Source: Arcuatula senhousia (lineage: Eukaryota > Mollusca > Bivalvia > Mytilida > Mytilidae). From it: 64,000 nucleotides of DNA. Below the pieces are notes generated by a model. The model was not told the DNA's origin. It did not search any database and worked only from the letters and a program-made list of their open reading frames with translations. The stretch's first letter is position 1; each line of letters begins with the position of its first letter. Positions 33,701 to 43,720 of this stretch are shown piece by piece. The stretch spans positions 76,384,355-76,448,354 of the forward strand of contig OZ020304.1 of the NCBI GenBank assembly GCA_963971305.1, in the 5' to 3' direction. The translations under genes were made by a program, and so were the position numbers.

Positions 33701-36700
33701 TTACATTACAGGGACTTGATCTCTTTAGTCAATATTTCTGTTAGAGTTAATTAGCCAAACAAAATAAAAACAAACAAACAAAAAACATATGACACAGTTT
33801 CTCAAACAAACAACTTAAATATTGGAACTTCCCATATCAAATGGATTCACCATTGTATTATAATTTCTTCATGTTTACTGGTTTTGTCGTTGCCCTTTTG
33901 GACTTTTGACACTCCAATGCCCCATTGGCGCCTCTTTGCTTCTTTGACATGATAAATACAAATTATTACACTATAACATTATAAATACAAATCTTCTTTA
34001 GGTATACAGTTCACTATCACTAGTTGATAATAATGAAACTGTTGCCCAGCATGGCTTGAACTAACATTAATGTCTTGAATACTGTTCAACACTCTTGCTG
34101 CCATCCTAAAAATTTTATGATGTCTTCAACACTATAAAAATGTGATGTTTCAATTAAATTACATCTATAACATATGTTCCTATGGCAGCAAGGTTCAACT
34201 AACTAGTGATTAGCAATGATCATTGTTGAGAAACCTGAATACTTTCAAAGTTCACATTTCTGTCACAGGCAGATTTAGATAAAAAAACAGCATGTGTTTA
34301 GAAAAGAATATATTTTTAACTTGCTTGATGGATTTTTATAACCTTTTTCAAGAAGTACATCATTTTTGCATGAAGAAATTATCATTCAGGGGAAATAATT
34401 TAAATTGATTAGTTGTTATATAGAGTCCCATATGAAGCAAGGGGTATCTTTTAGTGAGCTTGCTCCTTGTTCTTTCATGTATTATTGTGTATTAAGATTA
34501 ATAAAATATATTTGTGTATTTATATTCTACAGAAAACCCTATCCAGATATTTAGATGTAACAAATGCTACAGTGAAGCTTCATCCTTCTAACATTAGTAA
34601 GGTAAGTCAATACCTCATTAGAAAGGTAAGTCAGTACCTCATTAGTAAGGTAAGTCAATACCTCATTAGTAAGGTAAGTCAATGCCTCATTAGTAAGGTA
34701 AGTCAATGCCTCATTAGTAAGGTAAGTCAATACCTCATTAGTAAGGTAAGTCAATATCTCATTAGTAAGGTAAGTCTCATTAGTAAAGTAAGTCAATACC
34801 TCATTAGTAAGGTAAGTCAATACCTCATTAGTAAGGTAAGTCAATACCTCATTAGTAAGTTAAGTCAATACCTCATTAGTAAGGTAAGTCAATGCCTCAT
34901 TAGTAAGGTAAGTCAATGCCTCATTAGTTAGGTAAGTCAATTCCTCATTAGTAAGGTAAGTCAATACCTCTTTTGTTAGGTAAGTCAATACCTCATTAGT
35001 AAGGTTAGTCCATGCCTCATTAGTAAGGTAAGTCAATACCTCATTAGTAAGGTAAGTCAATACCTCATTAGTAAGGTAAAACCTCATTAGTAAGGTAAGT
35101 CAATGCCTCATTAGTAAGGTAAGTCAGTACCTCATTAGTAAGGTAAGTCAGTACCTCATTAGTAAGGTAAGTCAATGCCTCATTATTAAGGTAAGTCAAT
35201 GCCTCATCAGTAAGGTGAGTCAATACCTCATTAGTAAGGTAAGTCAGTACCTCATCAGTAAGGTGAGTCAATACCTCATTAGTAAGGTTAGTCAGTACCT
35301 CATTAATAAGGTAAGTCAATACCTCATTAGTAAGGTAAGTCAATACCTCATTAGTAAGGTAAGTCAGTACCTCATCAGTAAGGTAAGTCAATACCTCATT
35401 AGTAAGGTGAGTCAATACCTCATTAGTAAGGTAAGTCAATACCTCAGCAGCATTAAATGTAAACATTAAACTAAACTTTAGTTGCATCTCACAAAAATAA
35501 CCCCCTTCCTAAAAATAAACAGTTCAAATTTTGAAATAGGAGATGATTATCTACAGTTTGTTACAAACATGGTATTAAAGTTGTATGAAAATCCAGTGAA
35601 TGGTTGAGGGAGAGTTGCAGATAAGAGATGGTTAACCTAAAGGATAACAGACAGAAGGATGGACATTCCTGATATCCACAAATTCCAATGAAAAGGGATC
35701 AACACAAAAAAAATTATGTTAAAAAAAGTGTTAATGGAGAATCAATAGAGAATTTAACATTAAAGGGTGCGTTTGACATTCTCTTCCTAGGCAGCCTGGG
35801 TAGATTATTTTTTCCCGGGTTGAAATATAAAACAGAATGAGGGTGACCTCTGTTCTGTATGGGTCAATGATTTTTGTTACAAATAAAAGTTTACATTGGG
35901 AACCACCTAGGTTACAAATTATATTACTACGTCATTACCAAGGTTGTTCTCGTTCTGTCCCATGTGAGCGACATTTTTCCTACCTGAGACTCCCTGGGTT
36001 TGAACGACGAACGCAAGCATTGTTTAAAATAAATGTAATGGGAAAAAAAATATGTAATAATTAATTGATGTTATTATTTAACTTTATTAGTATCAATTTT
36101 ATTAGAACTGTAATTTTTGTACTTTCTTGTTGATATTATTATTTAAGTTTACTAGTATCAATTTTTATAGAACTGTAATTTTTGTACTTTCAGATAAACA
36201 CATTTCTCCAAATTACTGTGATAGCATCAACTTTAGCGGCTCCCGTCTTTGGGTTTCTAGATCATTTTATACTACAGTGTTTGTGGTATGTACATTGTAC
36301 TTAACTTTGTTTTCTGCTTGACCAATCAACAGTTTTAAATCTGCTGACCAGGGTGCCGTTTCATAAAGCGATCGCTAATTAATGTGCTTGTTATCCCATA
36401 CAAATTAAATTGGCTTACGTGCATGTTAGGCTATAAGCTTTATGAAACGGCACCCAGCTCTGTTTTGTAGCCATTATCCTTAAATTTGATAGGATTATTA
36501 GATATTAATATGAGCATCGCTGTGACATTCACAAGTCATTTTTTCGTGACATCAAAAATGAAGCTCCTTGACCAGCCACTACAGCTTACATGTATATTAA
36601 TCATTTGTTTAATAATTTACAAGTAAAGCAATGGGCATTTTGGAAATCAAGGGACTTACCATTTAACTTGAAGGGGATGGATTTTTTGTTTTGGCGAGAT

Positions 36701-37353
36701 TTTTTTTTAAAGGTGTTGCAATAAAATATTTTTTTCCAATACAAGCATTATTAATTTTATGGCAGAAATCCTTCTTCAGAATATTTTTTTTCTTCTGACA
36801 CCTTTGCTTCCAAAACATTTTTTGATCAAAAATCAGATTCATATTTTTTTCTGGAAAAAACCAAGGCCCCTACAAGTTAAATCGCCAGTCCCTAATTAAT
36901 AACGGAATTCAGGAAAGCTATTTAAAAAGATACATATGTATTAAAATGTTAAGAAAGTATAACAAAACAGTTATAGACAATCATTACTCTATCTGACCTG
37001 TAACCCTCGGCATCAGCCTCAGATAACATACCATCTGCTGACCTGTGCCCCATTTAACAACTGTATATGGTTTTGCAACACATTATGTTGATACTTTCAT
37101 TATTAAGGAAACACTGGTGATAAAGATGATTATGTTAATTTGTTCTTGTCAGTCATATGAAATTGTTCACCTTTCTTGTTATACAATATGTTCTAGCATA
37201 TTTACGGTAAATATCACCAACAGTAGTCTTGCTTTTTTATTTTTTTTCAGGTATTTGGCTGGGTCAACTACAGTTATCTCAGGAGTAGACTATGTTATAA
37301 ATAGAAACAAAAGTGTGGAGATATTACATGACTGTATGAAACACAAACAGTAA
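27393..37353 (+). CDS. CRLS1: Cardiolipin synthase (CMP-forming), complete spliced gene
   Basis: Seven coding exons join in frame: 27393-27755, 30639-30776, 32977-33103, 33594-33679, 34533-34601, 36194-36285, 37251-37353. They give 325 residues (human 301). The enzyme condenses CDP-diacylglycerol with phosphatidylglycerol at the mitochondrial inner membrane. The N-terminus is basic and Ser/Asn-rich as expected for mitochondrial import. The core reads KEKILTIPNILTASR, then the CDP-alcohol phosphotransferase signature D-V-I-D-G-Y-I-A-R, eight residues, G-S-A-L-D-P-L-A-D, matching DxxDGxxARx8GxxxDxxxD with all Asp present. Hydrophobic segments follow (LPVPLAVVILGRDVLLVLA, TLAAPVFGF). The signature is split by an intron after D-V. 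Two splice junctions of this gene are tandemly amplified (exon 3 acceptor, exon 5 donor). An AATAAA lies at 37390-37395. Confidence 0.95.
27813..28104. mobile_element. 292-bp MITE with TA target duplication in CRLS1 intron 1
   Basis: TA|CACTACAGTCAGTGAC at 27811 is mirrored by GTCACTGACTGTAGTG|TA ending at 28106. The arms extend over about 45 bp (TTTTTTTACA / CGTAAAAAAA, then the TTGCCCAC and GTGGAC motifs). TA flanks point to a Tc1/mariner-type non-autonomous element. It starts 58 bp after the exon 1 donor. Confidence 0.8.
28107..30638. other. CRLS1 intron 1 remainder
   Basis: The part 28620-28950 and again 29740-29850 is dotted with short TGTCC/GGACA motifs spaced 20-40 bp apart. About 29940-30215 looks like an old SINE or LINE fragment: on the minus strand GGTTTGATCCTCG near 30177 resembles a polymerase III B box. 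The rest shows nothing recognisable. Confidence 0.4.
30639..30776 (+). CDS. CRLS1: CRLS1 coding exon 2
   Basis: Acceptor TTTACTTATAG and donor GTAAGTATG bound 46 codons, KEKILTIPNILTASR through VVAGITDV. It holds the first transmembrane-like segment and the first Asp of the catalytic signature. Confidence 0.95.
31166..32648. mobile_element. Hairpin MITE with 9-bp target duplication, itself invaded by an AGCTCACC repeat
   Basis: TTGTGCATA occurs at 31157-31165 and 32649-32657, directly flanking an inverted repeat of about 45 bp that starts CAATCTAATTAAAATTACAT and ends GTAATTTTACTTAGATTG. A 9-bp duplication suggests a Mutator-like (MULE) origin. The inner ends of the arms are C6T5 and A6G6. 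Between them lies an AGCTCACC-family copy (about 31207-32573) and then a small central hairpin CTATGTTGC...GCGACATAG. The simplest reading is a ~120-bp foldback MITE into which the 1.37-kb repeat inserted. Confidence 0.8.
31207..32573 (+). mobile_element. AGCTCACC...GATTCAGGCTCC repeat with ~160-bp tandem interior
   Basis: It opens with TTTTAGCTCACCTGGACC, has (GTC)n near 31256-31310, then about six units of ~160 bp (TAGAGATTAGCTGTTGCTTG, TTATAGGGGTTACGGCCCC), and closes with AGGTGAGCGATTCAGGCTCC and GGGAGCCTCTTG. There is no coding capacity. Confidence 0.7.
32870..32990 (+). repeat. Triplicated 3' splice site of CRLS1 exon 3 (47-bp period)
   Basis: TTGTATTTCAG recurs with its AG at 32881, 32928 and 32975, exactly 47 bp apart, each followed by the exon beginning (ATAGATGGGTATATTGCTAG in the last two; diverged ATTAATAGTTATATTGCTAG in the first) and AAATTATGACCA. 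Only the third copy continues into the full exon. Using the first or second acceptor adds 94 or 47 nt, shifts the frame, and meets a TAG within the next copy. Confidence 0.92.
32977..33103 (+). CDS. CRLS1: CRLS1 coding exon 3 (catalytic signature)
   Basis: It encodes IDGYIARNYDQKTVLGSALD followed by PLADKLLISVLTV and SQLLP, ending at GTAAAACT after the first base of a Val codon. With the preceding D-V it completes the CDP-alcohol phosphotransferase signature. Confidence 0.95.
33594..33679 (+). CDS. CRLS1: CRLS1 coding exon 4
   Basis: Acceptor TTTTTTTACAG and donor GTAAGTTA bound 86 nt encoding VPLAVVILGRDVLLVLASLY and then YRYISLPHP, matching PVPLTYMIISRDVMLIA and YVRYRTLPTP of the human protein. 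Confidence 0.95.
34533..34601 (+). CDS. CRLS1: CRLS1 coding exon 5
   Basis: 23 codons, KTLSRYLDVTNATVKLHPSN then ISK, bounded by TATTCTACAG and GTAAGTCA. It matches [23 protein letters not shown] of human CRLS1, so the expected exon end is the first AAG|GTAAGT of the downstream array. Confidence 0.93.
34593..35452 (+). repeat. 24-bp minisatellite amplifying the CRLS1 exon 5 donor site, ~36 copies
   Basis: The unit core is AAGGTAAGTCAATACCTC followed by ATTAGT. The first copy is the genuine exon/intron junction (ATTAGTAAG exon, GTAAGT intron). I count 36 units by eye; two are shortened (18 nt near 34770, 19 nt near 35075). About 30 keep an exact GTAAGT, a few are GTGAGT or GTTAGT, and one is TTAAGT. 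On the plus strand the exon frame stays open through 13 full junctions as repeats of VSQYLISK until TAG near 34929. Long open frames on both strands here are products of the repeat. Confidence 0.97.
36194..36285 (+). CDS. CRLS1: CRLS1 coding exon 6
   Basis: Acceptor TTGTACTTTCAG and donor GTATGTAC bound 92 nt encoding INTFLQITVIASTLAAPVFG and FLDHFILQCL plus a split Trp. It aligns with [20 protein letters not shown] of human CRLS1. Confidence 0.95.
36351..36455. mobile_element. 105-bp hairpin MITE
   Basis: GGGTGCCGTTTCATAAAG is mirrored exactly by CTTTATGAAACGGCACCC. It lies 65 bp after the exon 6 donor of CRLS1. The end sequence is akin to that of the element at 55141-55287 (GGCCCCAGTTTCATAAAA). 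Confidence 0.85.
36456..37250. other. CRLS1 intron 6 remainder
   Basis: AT-rich intron; nothing recognised. Confidence 0.5.
37251..37353 (+). CDS. CRLS1: CRLS1 last coding exon
   Basis: The acceptor TTTTTTTTCAG joins the split Trp codon. It encodes YLAGSTTVISGVDYVINRNK and SVEILHDCMKHKQ, then TAA at 37351-37353. It aligns with the human C-terminus ([21 protein letters not shown]). Confidence 0.94.
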
Positions 37354-37389
37354 ACAGAACATGGAGCCTGTGATCATTAAAATACTTGA

Positions 37390-37395
37390 AATAAA
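37390..37395 (+). terminator. Candidate polyadenylation signal of CRLS1
   Basis: AATAAA 37 bases after the CRLS1 stop codon. It is the only canonical hexamer before the duplicated segment starts at about 37434. Confidence 0.6.
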
Positions 37396-38429
37396 CAAGA
37401 CTAATTCAATGTATGAATCTGCATTGCACTGCAAAAAACATACATGTACTATCTAAATTTCTTACATTTTTTAGCTCACCTGACCCCAAGGGTCATGTGA
37501 GCTATTGTCTTCATTAAGGGTCTGTCGTCTGTAAACTTTTCTTTAAAGATGATCTTTCATTATAGGGATTGCATTCATATTTTGTACACTCGATCTTTTG
37601 GATATCCTGTACCAAGTTTATGAAATTTGTGCATGCCAACCAACCAAAATTGCCGCTGTGGCTAACAATAGAACAGAGGGGTTCAACCATAGTTTTAAGC
37701 TTATAGCTCGAAAAGTACAAGAGATAACCTGAAGCAACCTTCCATCTTCTGCATCAAAAGCTCTACAAAAATCTACATGGAGACAAAGTTGTGGGACGTC
37801 TCCTTACAGGAGTTATTTCCCATTTTTTAAAAAGTTTTTCGACTTAATCTTGAAAAACTGTAAGTGCTAGAGGAAAAGTTAGCATTGAGAATTGTTAAGC
37901 TCATTGAAATCTTCAAAAAAATGAATTCAGGGTCAAATTGATTCATCAGATCATCCATTAAAAAGCTGATTGAAAAATATGGGCAAGGATTCCAATGAAA
38001 AAAAGATTTTGAAAATCAGACCAAAAATAAAAAGTTGATTTTATGGTCATGGCATGTCTTTGGCCCCCTATAGCAATGTAAAGGTGCAATATATTTTAAA
38101 ACAATTGACACATTTAGTTAACAGAATTCAATGAGCTATTCAACAACAAACAAAGAATTTTCAAAATCAATTGAATAATAAGCATTTTAGAACAGTTTTG
38201 TCAATGCATCTGTTTTAGCCCCTTTTGGCCTTTTTTTCTAAAACGGTAGGGGCAACAAACCCCAAATTTTGTGGTTGTATAAAAAAAGGTCACAGCCAGC
38301 AACTGAAGCAAGCATTGTTCTTGGCATCTTATATGGCAGTTGTTGGTAAACAGGAATTGACTTGAACCATTCTTCTATCATGTAGACAAGAATGGAATTC
38401 CAGGGTCCCCCGCCGGTGAAGCAAAAATA

Positions 38430-40550
38430 ATTGAACACGTCTGATTTTTTAACTTGACCAAGTTATTAGTGGTTTAAACATTTGGTATAAATTTCATGAA
38501 AATCCGTCAACATCTGTAGGGATGAGAGCTTTTACAAGGTCTGATTTGCAATAAAACAGAGTTGTTTTTATGCTCAAAGTCCCCTAACTCCTACAAAAAT
38601 TATCGAAAAATGCTGATTGTTAGTGATAGAAACATTTGGTATAAATTTCATGAAAATCCGTCAACATCTGTAGGGATGAGAGCGTTTACAAGTTGTGTTT
38701 TGCAAAAAATAACGGAGTCGTTTTTATGGTGGAAGTCCCCTAACTCCTACAAAAATTATCGAAAAATGCTGATTGTTGATCTTGACCAAGGTATTAGTGA
38801 TATAAACATTTGGTATAAATTTTATGAAAATCCGTCAACATCTGTAGGGATGAGAGCGCTTACAAGGTCTGTTTTACAAAAAAACAGTAATTTTTTTAGT
38901 CTTTTGGTCAAAGTCCCATAACTCCTACAAAAATAATAAAAAAACGCTGATTTTCGTACTTGACCAAGGAATTAGTGATATAAATATTTGGTATAAATGT
39001 CATGAAAATCCATCAACTTCTGTAGGGATGAGAGTGCTTACAAGGTCTGATTTGCAAAAAAAACCAGAGTCGTTTTTACAGTCAAAGTCCCCTAACTACT
39101 ACAAAAATGATTGAAAAATGCTGATTTTCGAACTTGTCCAAGGTATTAGTGATATAAACATTTGGTATAAATTTCATGAAAATTCGTCAACATCTGTAGG
39201 GATGAGAGCGCTTACAAGGTCTGTTTTGCAAAAAAAAAGTCTTTTTTATGGTCGAAGTCCCCTAACTCCTACAAAAATTATTAAAAAATGCTGATTGTTG
39301 ATCTTGACCAAGGTATTAGTGATATAAACATTTGGTATAAATTTCATGAAAATCTGTCAACATCTGTAGGGATGAGAGTGCTTACAAGGTCTGTTTTGCA
39401 AAAAAAAAGTCTTTTTTATGGTCGAAGTCCCGTAACTCCTACAAAAATTATCGAAAAATGCTGATTGTTGATCTTGACCAAGGTCTTAGTGATATAAACA
39501 TTTGCTATAAATTTCATGAAAATCCGTCAACATCTGTAGGGATGAGAGCGTTTACAAGGTCTGTTTTGCAAAAAAACAGTAATTTTTATGGTCAAAGTCG
39601 CATAACTCCTACAAAAAAAAAAAAAAAAAAAGGCTGATTTTCGTATTTGACCAAGGAATAAGTGATATAAACATTTGGTATAAATTTCATGAAAATCCAT
39701 CAACATCTGTAGGGATGAGAGTGCTTACAAGGTCTGATTTGCAAAAAAAAAGTCATTTTTATGGTGGAAGTCCCCTAACTCCTACAAAAATTATCGAAAA
39801 ATGCTGATTGTTGATCTTGACCAAGGTCTTAGTGATATAAAGATTTGGTATAAATTTCATGAAAATCCGTCAACATCTGTAGGGATGAGAGCGTTTATAA
39901 GGTCTGTTTTGCAAAAAAAACCAGTTATTTTTAAGGTCAAAGTCGTATAACTCCTACAAAAAAAATAATTTCATGAAAATCCATCAACATCTGTAGGGAT
40001 GAGAGTGCTTACAAGGTCTGATTTGCAATAAAACAGAGTTGTTTTTATGCTCAAAGTCCCCGAACTCCTACAAAAATTATTGAAAAATGCTGATTGTTGA
40101 TCTTGACCAAGGTATTAGTGATATAAACATTTGGTATAAATTTCATGAAAATCTGTCAACATCTGTAGGGATGAGAGCGCTTACAAGGTCTGTTTTGCAA
40201 AAAAAACCAGTAATTTTTAAGGTCAAAGTCCCCTAACTCCTACAAAAATTGTTGAAAAATGCTGATTTCATGAAAATCCATCAATATCTGTAGGAATGAA
40301 AGCACTTACAAGGACTGTTTTGCCAAAAAAAAAAGTATTTTTTAAGGTCAAAGTCCCATAACTCCTACAAAAATTATCAAAATGCTGATTTTAGAACTTG
40401 ACCAAGGTATTAGCGATATAAACATTTGGTATTAATTTCATGAAAATCCAACAAAATTTGTAGCCTTGAGAGCGCTTACAAAAAGTGTGATGGACAGAGG
40501 CCGGGCATTTTTATGTCCCTGCTCCATGTTGCGGCGGGGGACAAAAATCA
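38430..40550 (+). repeat. Large array of ~165-bp tandem repeats (copy A)
   Basis: About a dozen units with TTGACCAAGGTATTAGTGAT, GATATAAACATTTGGTATAA, CATCTGTAGGGATGAGAG and AGTCCCCTAACTCCTAC. It ends with GTGTGATGGACAGAGGC and the hairpin TGTCCCTGC...GCGGGGGACA at about 40514-40543. It is the same family as 5190-5905. Confidence 0.85.
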
Positions 40551-42834
40551 TCCCAAGCATGCATTGTGCTAAGCATCACTTATAACTCTTCTAATTGTAT
40601 CTGAAGTGAAAAGTGAAGTTATTATCTCAGTCCAACAAACAATTATGAACCCTACCTCCTCTACCAAGTCAATATATTATTGTATTAATAGGCCACATAC
40701 CTTTTTTGTTCTCATGGTCAGTATGCAGTTACTTAGAACACACTTTTAATCAGTACTGAAAATGATTTATTCTTAACTTTTTTATTATAAAAAAACAAAC
40801 ATGATGATCACATAAAATGTATTGTGTTATCAACAATGAACAGTTTGATTAAACACTGCCCTGAACTTTTCCTTGTGTTATAGCATACAACAAGAGAAAG
40901 ATGAACATAATAAAGGCTGATTCTTATCAGACCGGAAATGTCATGAATGTTTATAAAGTATAAATAAAAAATCACAGCATATGAAAGAAATATCTATGAG
41001 GTTGAATTCACAATAATATAATAACTTTCTATTTATGAACTTTTCAATTTCTCTTTTTTCCAAAAGGAAGGCATATACAGACAATATTTAAAACATTTGA
41101 ACCTGTTCCTTAAACTGTTAGACTATTTGTTGCAATTGTTTTTAGTGAAATTTTAAGTTCATGATTGTGGTGAAAATCCAAAAATTTATAAAATGTGCAA
41201 TCGTTATGTAAAAAAATCATGAGATTAACAGATGATTTTAAAATCACTACACATCAAGTAATAAAACTGTGAGCCAATATAAAGTCCCAAATGCACAAAC
41301 ATGGTTGTAATTGTTGGGAAAATAACAGTTTATCTGTGACAAGAGTTCATACTTTAACAATCATAAGAGCTAACACTAAAGTATGTCTCGCCTGCTGGCA
41401 CTATCAAAATAGCTAGTTATTACTTAAAATCTATCAAAGCCACTCAACCAGAAAATCAAGGTTAATGTCAAAAGATACAGTTTTATCAACCTGGTACTTA
41501 TAGTTCTTGAGATACATGTATGGAGGTGCTAAACCTTTACATTGCTATTATATGTATTGAAAATTGTCAAGTCACTCAACCGGAAAATCAAGGTCTGGGT
41601 AAAAAGATGGGGATGCAACTGTGCTAAGCTACTACTGGGGCATATGCATACTAAGTTTCATCAATCTAGGACTTTTAGTTCTTGAGATATGGAGGTGCTC
41701 ATAAAACCTTAACAATGCTATTATGTATTGAAAATTGTCAAAGTCACTCAACCCGAAAATCAAGGTCAAGGTTAAAAGATGGGGATGCATCTGTGCTAAG
41801 ATACTACTGGGTCATATGTTTACCAAGTTTCATCAAAATAAGACTTGTAGTTCTTGAGATATGGTTGTGCTCATAAAACCTAAACACAAAAGTTAATGCC
41901 GCCACCACTGGTAAAGTAACACCTAATTGTCTTGCTCTGCAGGCAAGACAAAAACACTTATACAACAAGTCAATTAAAATATAATACATAAACTTCAGTC
42001 TTATTAATAAATATATCTCAAAATAGCTAAAAATTGCACTGTTAATTAACAAACAAAACAAAACAAACATTGCACGAACACATACATGTATCTATAAAAT
42101 TTGATAAATGGGAAAATGAAACAAATATACATCTTTATAAAATGGATGGACCACATTTTTTTTAGGACAATGAATTATCACAATGCATCATATATACATG
42201 AACAAGTACATTCTAATTAGAAACCCATAATGTAAGAGTAGACCGATCTTCTTGTGCAACACAGGAATTATGATAATTATGGCATTGTAATGCTAAAAAT
42301 CTGTTGAAATAAAAAATTTCACAGTATTAAACCCCATGCTGATGCTGCATTCCAAATAATGTATCATGAAGCTGATATTAGTAGTTTTTTAGAAAACTCA
42401 CGAAAAATTTTCCCTGCTAGCAGGCCCCCTGCAAGACATTCACCATTTCAAATCTGGATATTTCACTCAGTGAAATATGGGAAATAATATCAGAAAATAT
42501 TGACATGATAAAGATGTTACCGGTATTTGAAAGTTTTGAGAAAACTGGCTAGCTGTTCGTAGCTGACATTTAAACAAAGCTTAGTATTATGTGGTCCCAA
42601 TAACTTGTTTCTTCTTATATGATCAATAGAATAAAAAATTGAATGGCAATGAAAGTGAAAGGATGTACATGTATTATAATTTCAACAACTCATATGCAGT
42701 ATATAACTCATATATTGCATACAAAAAATCATATCTCAAGTGACTTGAACTAAAGAGATCAAAGACGCAAGCAGAAGACTTCAACTGAAAAAATATCACA
42801 GAATCAACTCAATTCAACTAATACCCCTAAAATT
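40551..42834. other. Intergenic part of copy A
   Basis: No gene. 41381-41950 is a GTCTCGCC-family repeat with three internal subunits (CACTCAACCAGAAAATCAAG, GTTCTTGAGATATGGAGGTG). The corresponding segment in copy B is 46147-48430. Confidence 0.55.
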
Positions 42835-43525
42835 TTAACTTAAAACATCCCCTAACAGTAAATAATTCTGAAGTGTGACTGGAAGTTCCAAATGTCTGAC
42901 TTTGTCATTTATTGCCTGCCCTAAACTTCTACGATAGTAATTTCTACAGATTGCAATCAGACGAGGTGGTTCTGCTGCAAACTTCTTCAGCAGTGACTGG
43001 ATGTTTGTATCAATGTTCTCCTTGGGATATAAGTCATCATTGAATACCCAAGCCTCACTGTGCAGATTATAGCCTGAAGCTATGAGTAAAAGAAAGATGT
43101 CAAAGTAGCCACGATCTACAGCTACGTACAAGGGTGATTTCTCCTCTGTGTAGATCCGTACGGCTGTATCACTCTGTGACTGTTGGTTTATACCGACACT
43201 GGGTACCTCCATCCTTACGTTGTCATTCAATAATATTTTGACTATATTCTTGTTTTTCATGTAGACAGCATTCCACAGTGGTGTTGCCTTGTAGCTATTT
43301 TGACAGTTAGGGTCTGCCCCATATTCTATCAGTTTTCTCACACCTTCCGTCATATTGTTATAAGCTGCATAATGTAAAGCAGTATCTTTGTCCTTGTCTG
43401 CATTGTTGATATCACATCCAAGTGGCAATAAAATGTCCATGACACGCTGGTGACACCCATGGGCAGCCAGTGCAAGAGGGGTATTCCCATCTCTAGTGGG
43501 TGTGTCATGATGTACACCAGCCTTT
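42835..43525 (-). pseudogene. Truncated ASB-type 3' exon in copy A
   Basis: It encodes the last four ankyrin repeats and the SOCS box of the neighbouring ASB gene, open to the same stop codon, but lacks everything upstream of KAGVHHDTPTRDG. A TAG in frame follows immediately beyond the breakpoint. It differs from the functional copy by few bases, one giving Asp instead of Ala in KILLNDNVRME. With no splice site or upstream exons it cannot make the full protein; I regard it as a duplicated 3' fragment. Confidence 0.85.
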
Positions 43526-43720
43526 TTTCTAAAATGGTAGGGGCTACAAACCCCAAATACAATACCAACCTTCCTTTAGTGGTTACAAACATCATATCAA
43601 AATTTTAAAACAATTGGTCAACAATTACTCAAGTTATCGCACGGAAACCAAATGTTCCCAGACGACAACGACGACGACATCGCCATAACATTATACGATC
43701 GCAAAATTTTGCGGTCGTAT
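43526..43720. repeat. Spacer between the two duplicated segments
   Basis: 195 bp of repeat sequence ending in TTTTGCGGTCGTATAAAA, the terminus of the ATACGACCGC family, preceded by (GAC)n. Confidence 0.6.

Larger units (their letters stand above)
37434..43525. repeat. Segmental duplication, copy A
   Basis: Nearly identical to 43721-49121. The offset is 6287 bp on the left side and 5596 bp on the right, so copy A is 691 bp longer, the difference falling in the ~165-bp tandem arrays. It holds AGCTCACC-type repeat sequence, a 38430-40550 array, an intergenic segment, a GTCTCGCC element and the 3' part of the ASB gene. Its right breakpoint (CACCAGCCTTT) falls within ASB coding sequence and continues into repeat sequence that resembles the internal CTTTTTTTCTAAAACGGTAG at 38228. 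Confidence 0.95.

Noticed and set aside
34593..35452. CRISPR-like array
   Set aside because: The units are contiguous with no unique spacers, lie in an animal intron, and match a splice junction.
34467..35487. Long open frames of repeated ISKVSQYL (plus) and LTNEVLTY (minus)
   Set aside because: They come from a 24-nt repeat, which is open in several frames by construction. Only the first part is continuous with a real exon; I found no start codon or gene context for the minus-strand frames.
42835..43440. Separate ankyrin gene in copy A
   Set aside because: It is a truncated duplicate of the neighbouring ASB 3' exon without upstream exons or a splice acceptor.
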